Source of the DNA: Puccinia triticina
Lineage: Eukaryota > Basidiomycota > Pucciniomycetes > Pucciniales > Pucciniaceae
Length of the DNA: 64,000 nt
Assembly (NCBI RefSeq): GCF_026914185.1
Contig: NC_070558.1
Location: 6,643,501 to 6,707,500, forward strand
Direction of reading: 5' to 3'
Below the pieces are notes generated by a model that was given only the letters and a program-made list of their open reading frames with translations, was not told where the DNA came from and made no database searches. Positions 32,889 through 43,707 of the stretch are shown piece by piece (within the stretch, counting starts at the first letter, position 1; every line of letters begins with the position of its first letter). A program made the position numbers and the translations under genes.

Positions 32889-34673
32889 CGGATGTACTCC
32901 GCGCACTGCAAAAAACTCGTTGCGCACTGCAGGGGGCGTCCACTCAACATCCCAGCCACAGGCTGCGGTAGCTCAAAACGCTTCGCGCACTGCAAATGAA
33001 AAAGCTTGAAAATCCCCTTTTTTTTTCTGCCAGCCGGCAGAGGGGATTTTTCTTGCCCCTCCTCCATTTTCTTGGGGTATTTGGACCCCTCAGCATGATG
33101 TAGAAAAAGGATGATAAAGAAATACAAAAACTAAGCGGAGCGCCTCCCTGGGGTGCACCCCCCGTGGATTTTCAACCTGCCAAAAGTCCATGGATTGGTT
33201 ACAGCCCCTCAAGAACAGAGTTTGAGGGGCAGAAGTACATACCCCATAACTTTGCCGTGCCGATGGCCGGCACAGGCCGGAGCGGAGTACAACATGCAAA
33301 CTCCCCCAATGACTGGCCAGCACCCAGGGGGAGTGCAAATCACCGGTCATCGAGTGGATTAAGCAGTCCTCTCGATGACTGGAACGGTCCCGGTCATTGA
33401 GAGAAGTAAACACACCTCTCCATGAACGGGACCGTTCTGGTCATCAAGAGGAGTACACACACCTCTTGATGACCGGAACGGTCCCGGTCATCGAGAGGAG
33501 TAAACACACCTCTTGATGGCCATAACGGTCCCGGTCATTGAGAAGAGTAAACAAACCTCTCAATGACTGGAACAGTCGCGGTAATCGAGAGGAGAAACTC
33601 TTGGTGACCGGAGCAGACCTGGTCATCAAAACTTAATCCGCTTGATGAATGGGTCTGCTCCGGTCACCAAGAGGAGAAGCACTCCCTCAATGGCTGGAGA
33701 AACGTGTTCAAGGAGAGGGGTGATGAACGGTTCCCTCCGGTCATCGAGGGGAGTCTTTACTCCTCTAAATGAATGGTTCCCTCCGGTCATCAAGGGGAAT
33801 CTTTACTCCTCTAAATGACCGGAACAGACCCGGCCATCAAGAGGAGGATCACTCTTGATGACCGGGCTCTTTACTTCCCTAGGTCATTGAGAGAAGATTA
33901 AAGACTCCTCTTGATGACCGGGTCTGTTCCAGTCGTTGAGAGGCGGAGTGTTTCCTCCTCTTGATGACCGGAATGGACCTGTTCATCAAGAAGAGGGTTT
34001 AATGCTCTGAGTTTTGATAACTGGAACGGTTCCGTTCATTGAGAGGATCATTTGGCCCTCTTGATGACCAGAACGTTCCCGGTCATTGAGAGGACCATTT
34101 CTCCCTCTTGATGACCGGAACGTTCCCGGTCATTGAGATGACCATTTAGCCCTCTTGATGACCGGGACCATTCCAGTCATTGAGAGGACTGCTTAATCCA
34201 CTCAATGACCGGTGATTTGCACTCCCCCTGGGTGCTGGCCGGTCATTGGGGAAGTTTGCATGTTGTACTCCGCTCCGGGACCAGCCTGTGCCGGCCATTG
34301 GCACGGCGAAGTCATGGGGTATGTACTTCTGCCCCTCAAACTCTGTTCTTGAGGGGCTGTGTACCTGATCCATGGACTTTTGGCAGGTTGAAAATCCACG
34401 GGGGGTGCGCCCCGGGGAGGCGCTCTGCCTAGTTTTTGTATTTCTTTATCATCCTTTTTCTACATCATGCTGAGGGGTCCAAATACCCCAAGAAAATGGA
34501 GGAGGGGCAAGAAAAATCCCCTCTGCCAGCTGGCAGAAAAAAAAGGGGATTTTCAAGCTTTTTCATTTGCAGTGCGCGAAGCGTTTTGAGCTACCGCGCA
34601 CTGTGGCCGGGACGTCAAGTGGACGCCCCCTGCAGTGCGCGACGAGTTTTTTGCAGTGCACAAAGTTCATCCG
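32889..34673. mobile_element. CGGAT-family giant-TIR element with hairpin array, TSD TTGAAATA
   Basis: CGGATGTACTCCGCGCACTG at the left is mirrored by CAGTGCACAAAGTTCATCCG at the right. Arms stay similar for about 450 bp or more each, including GCGCACTGCA motifs and CCCCTCAAGAACAGAGTTTG. TTGAAATA is duplicated perfectly (32881-32888, 34674-34681). The centre (about 33340-34220) is a long array of CTTGATGACCGGAACGGTC hairpins. The whole 1,785 bp could fold back as a large hairpin of hairpins. No coding sequence. Confidence 0.85.
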
Positions 34674-34689
34674 TTGAAATATGCCACTA

Positions 34690-36906
34690 CTGACAGCCTT
34701 TCCCCCAATGTGGTTTGACTACAGCCTCAAGTTGAATATTCAGGGGTTTTGCCCACAGCCTGAATAAACATCACATCATACATCTTGAGATATTCTTTGG
34801 GTTGCTGTTGAAGAGTCTAAATATATCAGATGGTCAAAGAACACTTTGTCTGCCAGGGGACAACAAGTCCAACAACCAGTGTAGTTGTTATTCCTGTGTT
34901 TGCAGGTGAAAAATTCAAACTTTTTTGTGTCCTCTCTAAATGCCTCAAGATACAGACAAATAGACGTCAGAAATGGAATCCACAGCCAAAATAACCCGTA
35001 GTCACCCACTGAAACCACCCTCATATATTATCTCTACTGGATCAGAAGATACACAAATAACAACTTTCACACACCAGTCTAGGAAAGTTCACATAGGAGT
35101 TCACACACGGTTTCACACACAACTCAGCTCTAGGATACTTTGCATTGGATATCAAATATTTCATATTGAATTACTTTGTTTCTTTTATTTTCTTCCTTTT
35201 ATGATACTCAACCACAAGTTGGCTGCTGTTTTCACATTGCATATATATGACACTGATGTAACCCCCTAGAAGTTAGACCCCCTCTTAGTTTACTATATAA
35301 GGAGGCCTCTACCTGCCAGTTGTTTCCTGCCTCATGCCATCTGGCTCCCATCATCTATCTACACGGCGGGGGTACTTCCTGCCACGCCCGTCCGTGGAAC
35401 CGACGTTAGGAGGGTAATCCGTGGAACCAACGATAGGAGGGTAATCTGTGGAACCAACGATAGGAGGGTAATCCGTGGAACCAACAAGGATTGGCTTGGT
35501 AAGCTTGTTGGTTCCACAAAACGGGTTTTTTTCCACGTGGAACCAATGGGCTTCACACTTTTCCCCGTCGGTTCCATGATGTGCCTTCCTGGCACGCGTG
35601 GAGACCACGTCAGCTTGTTTCTCATGTGGGTTCCACAGCATTTTTTTTTTTTACTTCCAGCCAAGACAACCTCAGGCTGGTCCTGAGGTTTTGAAAGTCC
35701 AGGGAAACTTGATTTTGAAGAGAGGAAAAAAATGTTGGAAAAAAAACTTAAGAAAAAAACTGATGGCAAACCCAATCACAAACCATTGTTTGGGGGGTTG
35801 ATATCATGCAAAGAAGCGCAGTGTACTAATGTGAAGCAAATAGGTGACATTGCGGCCCGCAGCGTCACCTGACGTTGCATTTGGGGTCGCGGCCGCAGTG
35901 ACTGCGCCTGCTTGCGCAGTCACGCGGGCTTGCAACAACAGGGTGACCCTGCATCCCGCAGCAACACCTACATGCCTGTAGTGTGAGTGGTGTGGTACTC
36001 CCTCTCATCTGAACCCCCTGCGCTGTTTGGGAGTTCAAGTCACACTGGTGATAATTTTTACCAGGCTGTGCTCCTGCTGAATTTTTAAGGCCCGCCTACG
36101 TGGCCACATGGATTCCACAGGTACACATCTGTAAATATCCGTGGAATCCTTGGGGCCATCACGAGGTGCCCCCACAATCCACTTGGTGGAGATCACGTGA
36201 ATGTGTGGACCAGCAGCCGCTGGTCCAACCTTGCGCAGGGGCACTACGGGGAATCCACAAGGATTCCTCAAGATATCCTTGTTGATGGAATCCCCAGGTG
36301 TACTCACCTGTCACAGTTATTTATTACACATACATATCACAGTTACTTGCAATTCACACTCATAGTTTGTTTCACAAGCCTCTCAAGGTACTGGGTTCCA
36401 ATCCTGGTGGAAGCATAGCTTTCAAACCTTGACCTTCTCTTTTTCACTTTATATACCCTCTGCTCATGGACCTGGGTTCAAGCCCCGTCCAAGTCATCAG
36501 TATTTTTTTGCCCATTTCAGACATCTCATCTGCTCCTTAGACACTCAGAAATCTTCACCAAACAATCCAACTATACTCTTCATCTTTGAACATATCCTTA
36601 TCACTGAATAAAACTGCCAAGCTTAGCTTGGTGGTCTTGTTTTCTGATATCCATAAAAGCAGAGTTTTGAACCTCATCCATACCTTTTGCCATTCAGCAA
36701 AAGGCTCTCACAACACCTTTTGAGTCTTACACCAGTTATCCAGCCCAACACCTGGCTATACTTGTAATGACACAAGGCGGTGAGTAGTCTGCATGCTGGG
36801 CTGTTTTTGGAAACCCTGAGCCCTGTACTCATACTGGAGGGTTAAACTCAAGCACATGTACTGCAAAAATGCTGTACTTAAGGGTGTCAAACAGTGCTGT
36901 CTGTGT
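34690..36906. other. Interval without a supported gene; LTR-like pieces
   Basis: A TATA-like CTATATAAGGAGGCC at about 35292 resembles the one at 23450, so this may be a related LTR fragment. A tandem repeat of about 30 bp lies at 35389-35490. Near 36095-36300, GATTCCAC/GTGGAATCC motifs recur in both orientations. No ORF with recognisable content. Confidence 0.45.
35389..35490. repeat. Tandem repeat of about 30 bp, four copies
   Basis: Unit GTGGAACCAACGATAGGAGG then GTAATCC; copies differ by one or two bases. GGTTCCAC recurs downstream in the opposite orientation (about 35507-35640). Confidence 0.85.
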
Positions 36907-37767
36907 TAGACATGGCACTTGGGTACCCGGCACCCGCCAGCATGTACCCAGAACACCCGCCGGCGGGTGCGGGTGTTCAGTTTTTGGGCAGGAAAAAAAT
37001 GGGTACCCATCTGGGTAGCCGCCCATCTTGGTGGGCCAATTGGATTGGAGGGATCTCTCCGTTTGAAGAGGTGGGAGGTGTACATACCACCTCAAACGGA
37101 GTGATCCCTCCGCCCAGAGGTGTGTACACCTCCTCGACTGGAGGGACTCCTTGACCGGAGGAGTCCCTCCGGTCAAAAAGCTTGTGCACCTCTTTGACTG
37201 GAGGGATCCCTCCGGTCAAGGAGGTACTATACCCCCGGGACTCCGGGAGGAATCCCCGGGTCAGCGAGTATATTGATGACCGGGAAGATTCCCTCCCGGT
37301 CATCGATATAATTGATGGCTGGGAGGACTTCCTCCCAGTCATTGATATAATTGATGTCTGGGAGGACTTCCTCCCGGTCATCGATATAATTGATGTCTGG
37401 GAGGACTTCCTCCCAGTCATTGATATAATTGATGGCTGGGAGGACTCCCTCCCGGTCATCAATATAATCAATGGCTCAATGGCTGGGAGGACTCCCTCCC
37501 CGTCATCTCGATGAGCTTGCTGACTGTGGGAATCCCTCCCGGTCAGCAAGTGTATGTATTGCTGACCGGGAGGGATTTCTCACCGGCAGTGAGTATATCA
37601 GAGCGGGTACCCGCCCCTGCACCCAGCACCCGCCAGCAGGTACCCGGTATACCCGCCGAGCACACGCCGGCGGGTGCCAGGTGTGGGTGCGGGTGTTGAG
37701 AATTTGCAAAATTTCAGGCGGGTACCCGCACCCGCGGTGGGTACCTGGGTGCAAGAGGCCATCTCTA
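36907..37767. mobile_element. TAGAGATGGC hAT-type element with hairpin array, TSD GTCTGTGT
   Basis: TAGACATGGCACTTGGGTAC and CAAGAGGCCATCTCTA are inverted ends. GTCTGTGT is duplicated perfectly (36899-36906, 37768-37775). Both ends have the GGGTACCC/CACCCGC module. The centre holds hairpins of two kinds: TTGACTGGAGGGATCCCTCC and a tandem TCATCGATATAATTGATGG..GGGAGGAC unit (37290-37490). This 861-bp copy is the cleanest definition of the family whose 18.8-kb relative lies at 9885-28709. Confidence 0.88.
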
Positions 37768-37775
37768 GTCTGTGT

Positions 37776-38421
37776 AGGGTAAAAATTTGACTCCCAGAAA
37801 TTAATTTTCCAACTCCCAAATGTTGCAGACATCCGGAAGACCGGATTTAAATGTTGGCACTGGGTTGCCAGGACACCCAAAATGGGTCAGGGGAGATTTT
37901 GGGAGTCAAAAAATTAATTCTGCTATCCAGAATTGGAGTCAAAAATTAAAATTCACAAAAAATGGCAAAAGTAAAGAAAAATTCATATCTCCGCACCGCA
38001 GCGCCCAACCCCCCCCCCCCCCCCCCCCTCCCCCCCCAAAGTCTTAAAGAGTGCAGAAGACCCTCTGGAACATGGTGATCTGCGCGGCATCAGCTCACTC
38101 CAGGAAAGCCACATGCTAATGTGTGCTCTGATTTGGTGGATTTGCTACTAAGGAAAATTACCAAAACCTTAGCCACAGTGCCCCAAAACTTCACAGCACT
38201 GAGTTAAATAACATCTATAAGAATGATTATCTTCTAGGCAGTACCCCACAAACAGAAGTTAGTTTTGAGTCATATCTCCTACTAAGGTACTTATCATCCG
38301 GCACATTCATAACTTTTTTTTCCCATTCACCACATGCATAAAAATTTGAGATAACATAGAATTATGCATAAAATGAACTCCTTGAAATCATATGCAACAT
38401 TTTGTCATCAGAACATACCAC
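37776..38421. other. Interval without a supported gene
   Basis: Contains a C homopolymer broken by one T (38009-38037), a likely sequencing or assembly weak point. Otherwise unstructured. Confidence 0.6.
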
Positions 38422-38631
38422 TGCCAGCATAATTGGCATGCTTTGAGGTTATTCCAGTTAAACTGGGATGAACTCAACCAATTTCAACTTGGTTGATCTC
38501 AACTGATGAATATAAGTCCAAGTTACCCCCCTTGGTTTTATATTTCATTGAATGAGATCAACCCATTTTAAATTGGTTGAGTGCATCCCAGTTAAACTGG
38601 GATGACTTCATCCCAGCCAAATATGCTGGCA
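38422..38631. mobile_element. Foldback MITE of 210 bp
   Basis: TGCCAGCATAATTGGC and GCCAAATATGCTGGCA are inverted ends. Inside, CCCAGTTAAACTGGGATGA occurs on both sides, and AACCAATTTCAACTTGGTT and its relatives add further pairing. No coding sequence; target duplication not clear. Confidence 0.7.
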
Positions 38632-39786
38632 ATGTGCAATATAAGGGGTGTGCAGCGGAATTAGTAGGAAAATGACTTCTAACTGTATACCTTTTTGGTT
38701 ACACACCCAAACAGTCTAAAAAATTCAGGAATACTTTAATGTTAAATAATATTTATGCCATGAAATTCTGAACAATGTTGTGGCATCAGAACATGGGACC
38801 GCCATGGGTATCTGGGTCATCTTTACCTGTACATATCTTCTGAGGCATTCTGCAGCTCATGTACAATAGGTGCCAACAAAGGTTGATTTGGCTAGTATGG
38901 CAAAGCAATTCACCTAATAGAGGTGTAAGAGTCTTGAATAGACACTTCACTTGCAGGTCAGGTGGATCAGGCTCAGGCGCAGGACAAGGTACTTGGACCT
39001 TGGAGGGAAAACTTCTAGAACCACACCATGTATTGCAAATGCTAGCTCAGAGGAAGTGTCAGTACTTCCCTCCATACAATATAGGAGAGAGAAGGGAAGA
39101 GAACAGAGATGAAGGAAATGAGTGCTCACCAAGCTCAGAGGAAGTGTCAGTACTTCCCTGCTGAGCGCGGTGGGTGCAGGGATTTGAGGCCTGAGAGTCC
39201 TGCTGGAGATAGGTCTGGGCCCGCCAGAGGCGGGGTCACAAGAGGACTTGCTGTCAATCTGGGAACCCCTTCCAATCGTAGATCTGAGGCAAATTTTTCA
39301 GGGACGTTGAGGAATGCCCCAGTGGACGTACTGGTTGGCACCCAGGTACCACACCACTTTTTTCACCCAAACCCAACAACACCTGGCACCGCCTGGCGGG
39401 TGCGTTTGGGGGGTACCTGCAGGGCAGCGGTTGACCGCACAGCGGTGTTCTCATCACGCTACTTGCTACACACAGCAACTGTCCGCTACCCTCCCAGGGC
39501 CATTAGCAAGAGCAAAAATTTGCTACGCCACCCTCTAAATTAGTGGATAGCGGAACAGGTTTGTTTTCTAAACGTGTTTTTATGTGTTTTAAAACTTTTT
39601 TCTCTGTCTTTTTTTTGGCTTCCAAATTGCATAGAGAAAAGCAGCACTGACTGCTACATGAACACTTCTTTAGCATGCTATTTTTTGATTTTTTTGTTTT
39701 TTTGGAAAATCAAAAGGGGCCGGCTTTGGGCACTCCAAATATTTGCTACATGCACTCCAAAAAAGGAGTGAACTTGTGTCTACTCC
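38632..39786. other. Interval without a supported gene
   Basis: A 28-bp direct repeat starting AGCTCAGAGGAAGTGTCAGT occurs at about 39043 and 39132. A GGTACC/CACCCG-like module (about 39335-39430) and GCTACTTGCTAC..TTTGCTACGCC motifs suggest eroded hAT ends. No usable ORF. Confidence 0.45.
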
Positions 39787-40429
39787 AATAAATGTTGGAG
39801 TGAACAAAGGTTTACTCCAAAAGTGGGCTAAATTGGAGTGTTCCAAAGTTCACTCCAATATTTATTGGAGTGAAAACTTGTGCACTCCAAAACAAAAATG
39901 GAGTATAAAATTAGGCACTCAAACTGTGGAGTTGATTTCAACCCACTCCTTTTTTTTTGGAGTGTGGACCACTGGGCACTCCAAAAAAGTGTGGCCAGTG
40001 ATTCCCATGGAAAGAGAGCAGATAAATAGGCTCAGACTCACTGGAATCTTTGGGGCCTAGTCTTAAGGGGAGGAATGTGAGTGTGGTGGAAGTTTGTCTG
40101 TAGGGGGGATGCAGATTCTCCAAGGGTCAAAGCATGACTTGGTTGATCTGGAGGAGTTGCTTGGAGTGCATGCATGTATTTAAAATAGTTGTTCACTCCA
40201 GTATTTATTGGAGTGTACAGTAGTACACTCAAATCCTGAACCAGATCAAGTTTCAATATTGGAGTGCACAAGTTTCCACTCCAATAAATGTTGGAGTGAA
40301 CTTATGAACACTCCAATTTAGCCCACTTGTGGAGTGAACAAAGTTTCACTCCAAATATATATTGGAGTGAACTTTGGAACACTCCAATTTAGCCCACTTT
40401 TGGAGTAAACCTTTGTTCACTCCAATATT
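39787..40429. mobile_element. CACTCCAA/TTGGAGTG inverted-repeat element (partial)
   Basis: About 20 copies of CACTCCAA in either orientation. The arms GAACAAAGGTTTACTCCAAA and its inverse (about 39795-39880 and 40340-40428) are inverted copies. The PIF/Harbinger element at 40430 inserted in the motif CACTCCAATATTTATTGG of this element. Its true outer ends are not certain. Confidence 0.6.
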
Positions 40430-40602
40430 GGAGGACTTCCCGTCAATCTGGAAATCCAGATCTGACCCTCCAGATTCCAGATTCTCGGTAGGTCCACGGG
40501 GGAACCCAATCTCCAGAAATACTTGAAGGGGTTTAAGGTCCAGATATCCTCAGATATCCTGCCAGCTCCTGCCAGCCGTTTCCGCATCAACCACAAACAC
40601 CG

Positions 40603-40934
40603 ATGGCCCAAAATAGCACAGCAAGACCTCAATCTCAGGAGAACCCACACAAAACCCAAGCAACTAACCCACCCCAAGCCAAAGTCAAAGAGGCTCAAAT
40701 CCAAGTGGCCAAAGGCAAACTGGTGGACGCACTCCCGGATCTCAGGGCTATAGCAACGCCAATCAGATTGCGCTGGTGGATGCGGTCCAACAAATCTTAC
40801 CCTTGGGAGCTAATGAGTGGACAAAGTTCCAATCAATATATAACTCGTGCGCATCTTTGAACCAACGATCATTACAAGAGGTTCAATCTTTGAAAACAAA
40901 GTTCAGAGGGTTGATAAAATACCTGAAGCAATAA
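40603..40934 (+). pseudogene. Myb/SANT-like DNA-binding protein of the Harbinger element
   Basis: The readable C-terminus, ending at 40934, has LVDAVQQILPLGANEWTKFQ and SLQEVQSLKTKFRGLIKYL. Together these make the helix-W..F-helix pattern of the SANT-like proteins that accompany PIF/Harbinger transposases and aid their nuclear import and DNA binding. That frame meets TAA near 40669 with no ATG. ATG 40603 (MAQNSTARPQSQ) opens a different frame that stays open to 40858. A frameshift or an unrecognised intron must join them, so this copy may be defective. It is divergent to the transposase. Confidence 0.55.
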
Positions 40935-41215
40935 AATTTTCCGTTTCTCCTATCTTGTTCTCATGATGCTCTTGAGTAAATAAGTCTCATTTTGTCCTTG
41001 TGAAAGTGCTCACAATGTATGAAAGTGTATGATCAAAAATGCTCAAATACATCAAGGCAAATATGAATAATCAATTTTTGATTCATTTGTTTGACTCAAG
41101 CACAATTCTTTTTTTGAGTGAGATCTTCAGATGCATCAAAAAGACATGAGCAAACAAAAAAAGGTTTGAAAAAATATAAATATTGGAAGTCATAACCAGT
41201 CACCGTAGTAACGGC

Positions 41216-42521
41216 TCATGTGGCATTGTTTTTCGATAGCTTAAAAAGCATTTTATGGAATTCCCTTGATACTACATGCAGTTTGTCCCACACCAAGTCG
41301 TAAACTGTCTGGATTTGATTGAGCTTAACCATCCGACAACAGAGCTGATGCAAACGGCACACTACTTGAAGGACATTGGCACGGAACCAATGATCAGATG
41401 CCAGTAAAGGGAGCTTCAGTTGTGCAAATGAGCCTTCGAGTGAATGCATTCCCCACTCCGCGGCCTGGCAAGCTGAAACCACCTGTTTGTTCAGAAGCTT
41501 GAGTTGTGCGTACAATTGTGGTGTCAAAGGAAGGCAATCACCTCTTTTTGCCGGAGCCAGTATGCGGCTTTGGAGCCGTTTGGACTTGCGAGGGAACGCC
41601 GTATCACTCAAGATACAAAATCCCGTTGGCGCATTGTGGAGGAGCTTGTCATAAAGAGGGCCTGTGATAGCCGAATCATGCCACAATCCGGGTGCGTTTG
41701 GGATAGCGTACATTATGGTTCCATCTGGAGCAAACGCCAGGATGCAACTGCAATAGTGTGAACATGTCCACCCATTGTAGTATGCATTCTGAACACTTTG
41801 TCCAAAAAAAAAGAAATGAGATCAATAGAGGCCGGAAGAAAAAACTGAAGCAAAAACTCTCACTTACTCATCATTATCAGACACTAGCACCGGCAAGTTC
41901 AAGCCATCAAAAAATCCAAAACAGCCTTTGAGGAGTGGAAATTTCTTCTTGATAGTCTGCAAAAGGCTGGATGGTATCCAAGGTTGATGGCCAGGTGATC
42001 CGTGCATTTTGGAGACTCTTGAGTACCTCAAGCAAAATTTGAATACCACACAAGAGATAACGAGAGCAGACAGCCGGGGTTAAGGAGAAAATTTGCTGGA
42101 GGGTTTACGCCGCCATTGTCGAGCTCAACCAATGCAAAACCAATCCCAGACACCCAGCAGCATCACACGCCACCCAACCTGAGGCTCACCGTTTGGATTC
42201 ACGTCCGCTCTTGGAATTGTTTCCTCAGTCCAGCGGAATGAGAAAGGTCCCAGGATCTAGCAAAAGGTCCTGACGTCAAGGTTGTTGTTATAAAAGCTCG
42301 GTTGTTTTTCCGGCGGTACATCCACACCCACGCACTGTCCACGAGTGGGTCCCCCGCTAGATCACCACGAGTGAGGTATGTCCTTAAGCGTTGCATTGGA
42401 CCGCCCCCGCACCCCAAGGCCATGAAGAGAAGAATGGCTTCCTCTGCTTCCCGGTTTTCACAAACCCGTAGCTGCTGGAATTGACGCCAAATCAGATGTT
42501 GTTTTTGGTCTTTAGAGTTGT
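41216..42521 (-). CDS. PIF/Harbinger DDE transposase, probably interrupted
   Basis: ATG at 42521 (MDNSKDQKQHLIWRQFQQLR) begins an N-terminal helical region. The catalytic core follows in pieces: GCFGFFDGLNLPVLVSDNDE (first Asp), an intron with GTAAGT donor near 41870, NAYYNGWTCSHYCSCILAF, YAIPNAPGLWHDSAITG, ILSDTAFPRKSKR (second Asp) and EWGMHSLEGSFAQLKLPL (Glu). These are the D-D-E positions of the Harbinger family. Between the N-terminal exon and the core (about 42060-42240) the frames are broken, and I did not find a clean splice. The stop is at 41216. Confidence 0.7.
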
Positions 42522-42974
42522 CCATCAAAAATCCAAGTACACGTTGATTGAGTTGTCTCCAGAGCTGAAAAGCCGGAGTTGATCTTATGACAAAGTGATA
42601 TGTTTGGCACCAGCAGCCTGGGTACATACATATATGGGGATGTAGAATAAATCTGAGGGGTGCGGGCAACAGGAAAGGAGATCTGGCAAGATGTGGGTGG
42701 AACTCTGGAATCTGGAGATATCTGACTCTGGAAGGCCTTCCAGATTGATGGGAAGTCCTCCATTTATTGGTCTGTTTTGACATTCTCCAGAGTCTTCCAA
42801 TACAGATTCATATGTGAATTCAAGCAAGAGGCAGGGTCATACTTACATTTGGCATGACAACCTTAAGCCTAGCTTAGATGCCTTGTCCCAGTTAGCCACC
42901 TCCATGCAGAGCCATCACTCAAGACTGCTAAGGCACAAAAGAACAATGCTGACCTTTGAAATACTAAAAAGGAT

Positions 42975-43079
42975 TGGTCAATGTGGGGATCGAACCCACG
43001 ACCTTGGCATGACATTGCAGCGGACCCTGTGAGCCTACTGGGTATTAGTACCACGCTCTACCGACTAAGCTAATCGACC
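42975..43079 (-). tRNA. tRNA-Ile(AAU), 32-nt intron
   Basis: All arms pair. The acceptor is GGTCGAT/ATTGACC with A73, the D arm GCTT..GAGC, the anticodon stem TGGTA/TGCCA with loop CTAATAA (anticodon AAT, read as IAU), and the T arm GTGGG-TTCGATC-CCCAC. The intron (CCCAGTAGG..AATGTC) sits between positions 37 and 38, the canonical eukaryotic place. CCA is not encoded, as expected for a nuclear gene. One G-T pair is in the acceptor stem. Confidence 0.95.
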
Positions 43080-43144
43080 TGTTTGTGATGCCCCAAGGAT
43101 TATCATCATTACAGTCCGACAGCTTGCTCGCATTGGTTGAAATT

Positions 43145-43707
43145 CTAGCCGATGGTTTTACGAATCCGCTGCAGATAGTAGCCATGTCGTTCAAAAGCGA
43201 GATCTCAGAGGTGAATGTTTATGTAGGAACATTGACAGACTTGTTTATCAGTTCACTTACCAGTGAGGATAACGGAAGGCACGCGATCCAATTTCAGTGA
43301 GTGTATCGGAGAAAGCTCGGAACTGGGATCAAGGTATGATGTATATGTGATGGTTGAGGGAACCGTAGCTGCATATAAGACGACGGGTGGTGATGGAGGG
43401 TACGCGCTGCTCAGCGAGGTTACAGAGGCTGGCCGGCTTATCCAACGATTGCGGCCTGGCTCTGGGCTGTGTACACTAGTCGTATGCGGTCGGATTTACT
43501 GCCGTAGAACGACACCGAGATTGACCAGGCAGACCACGCTAACGTATTTTTGAGCGTCGAACTGTAGAATGAGCAACATCAGCAAGTTTAATTCGTTTTC
43601 ACAGCTTCAGAAGTTGAGCTTGGTTTAGAACACTTGAGGGGTTCAACGCCCAGATCGATAGGGGTACCGTCGTCATCGCAGAGTACCAAGCCGAATGCTA
43701 TTCTCAT
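43145..43707 (-). CDS. Small four-exon gene, function unknown (133 aa)
   Basis: Exons 43707-43603, 43561-43500, 43436-43261 and 43203-43145 join with consistent phase into MRIAFGLVLCDDDGTPIDLG.. ending LQRIRKTIG-stop. Introns are 41, 63 and 57 nt with GTGAAA, GTAAAT and GTAAGT donors and ACAG, AAG and GAG acceptors. It contains PPSPPVVLYAATVPST and a C-terminal TDLAFERHGYYLQRIRK. No family could be named. A faint likeness to the end of velvet domains (DL-x3-G-x-Y) is not enough to call. It may also be the 3' part of a longer gene, since upstream sequence to 43860 stays partly open. It lies 66 bp from the tRNA gene. Confidence 0.4.

Larger units (their letters stand above)
40430..42761. mobile_element. 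PIF/Harbinger transposon, TSD ATT
   Basis: GGAGGACTTCCCGTCAATCT and its complement (one mismatch over about 24 bp) form the ends. ATT stands at 40427-40429 and 42762-42764; removing the element restores CCAATATTTATTGG, a motif of the repeat it landed in. It carries a DDE transposase on the minus strand and a Myb/SANT-like ORF on the plus strand, the standard two-gene Harbinger layout. Confidence 0.85.

Noticed and set aside
29185..34220. CRISPR-like arrays
   Set aside because: The units are palindromic with no unique spacers, sit inside TIR elements, and the genome is eukaryotic.
37182..37549. Repeat proteins over the 37-kb hairpin array
   Set aside because: Both strands are open because of the repeated ATCGATATAATTGATG unit; no non-repeat coding sequence.
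43145..43707. Velvet-domain regulator
   Set aside because: Only a loose PP-VV-L and DL-x3-G-x-Y likeness; spacing and core motifs do not fit.
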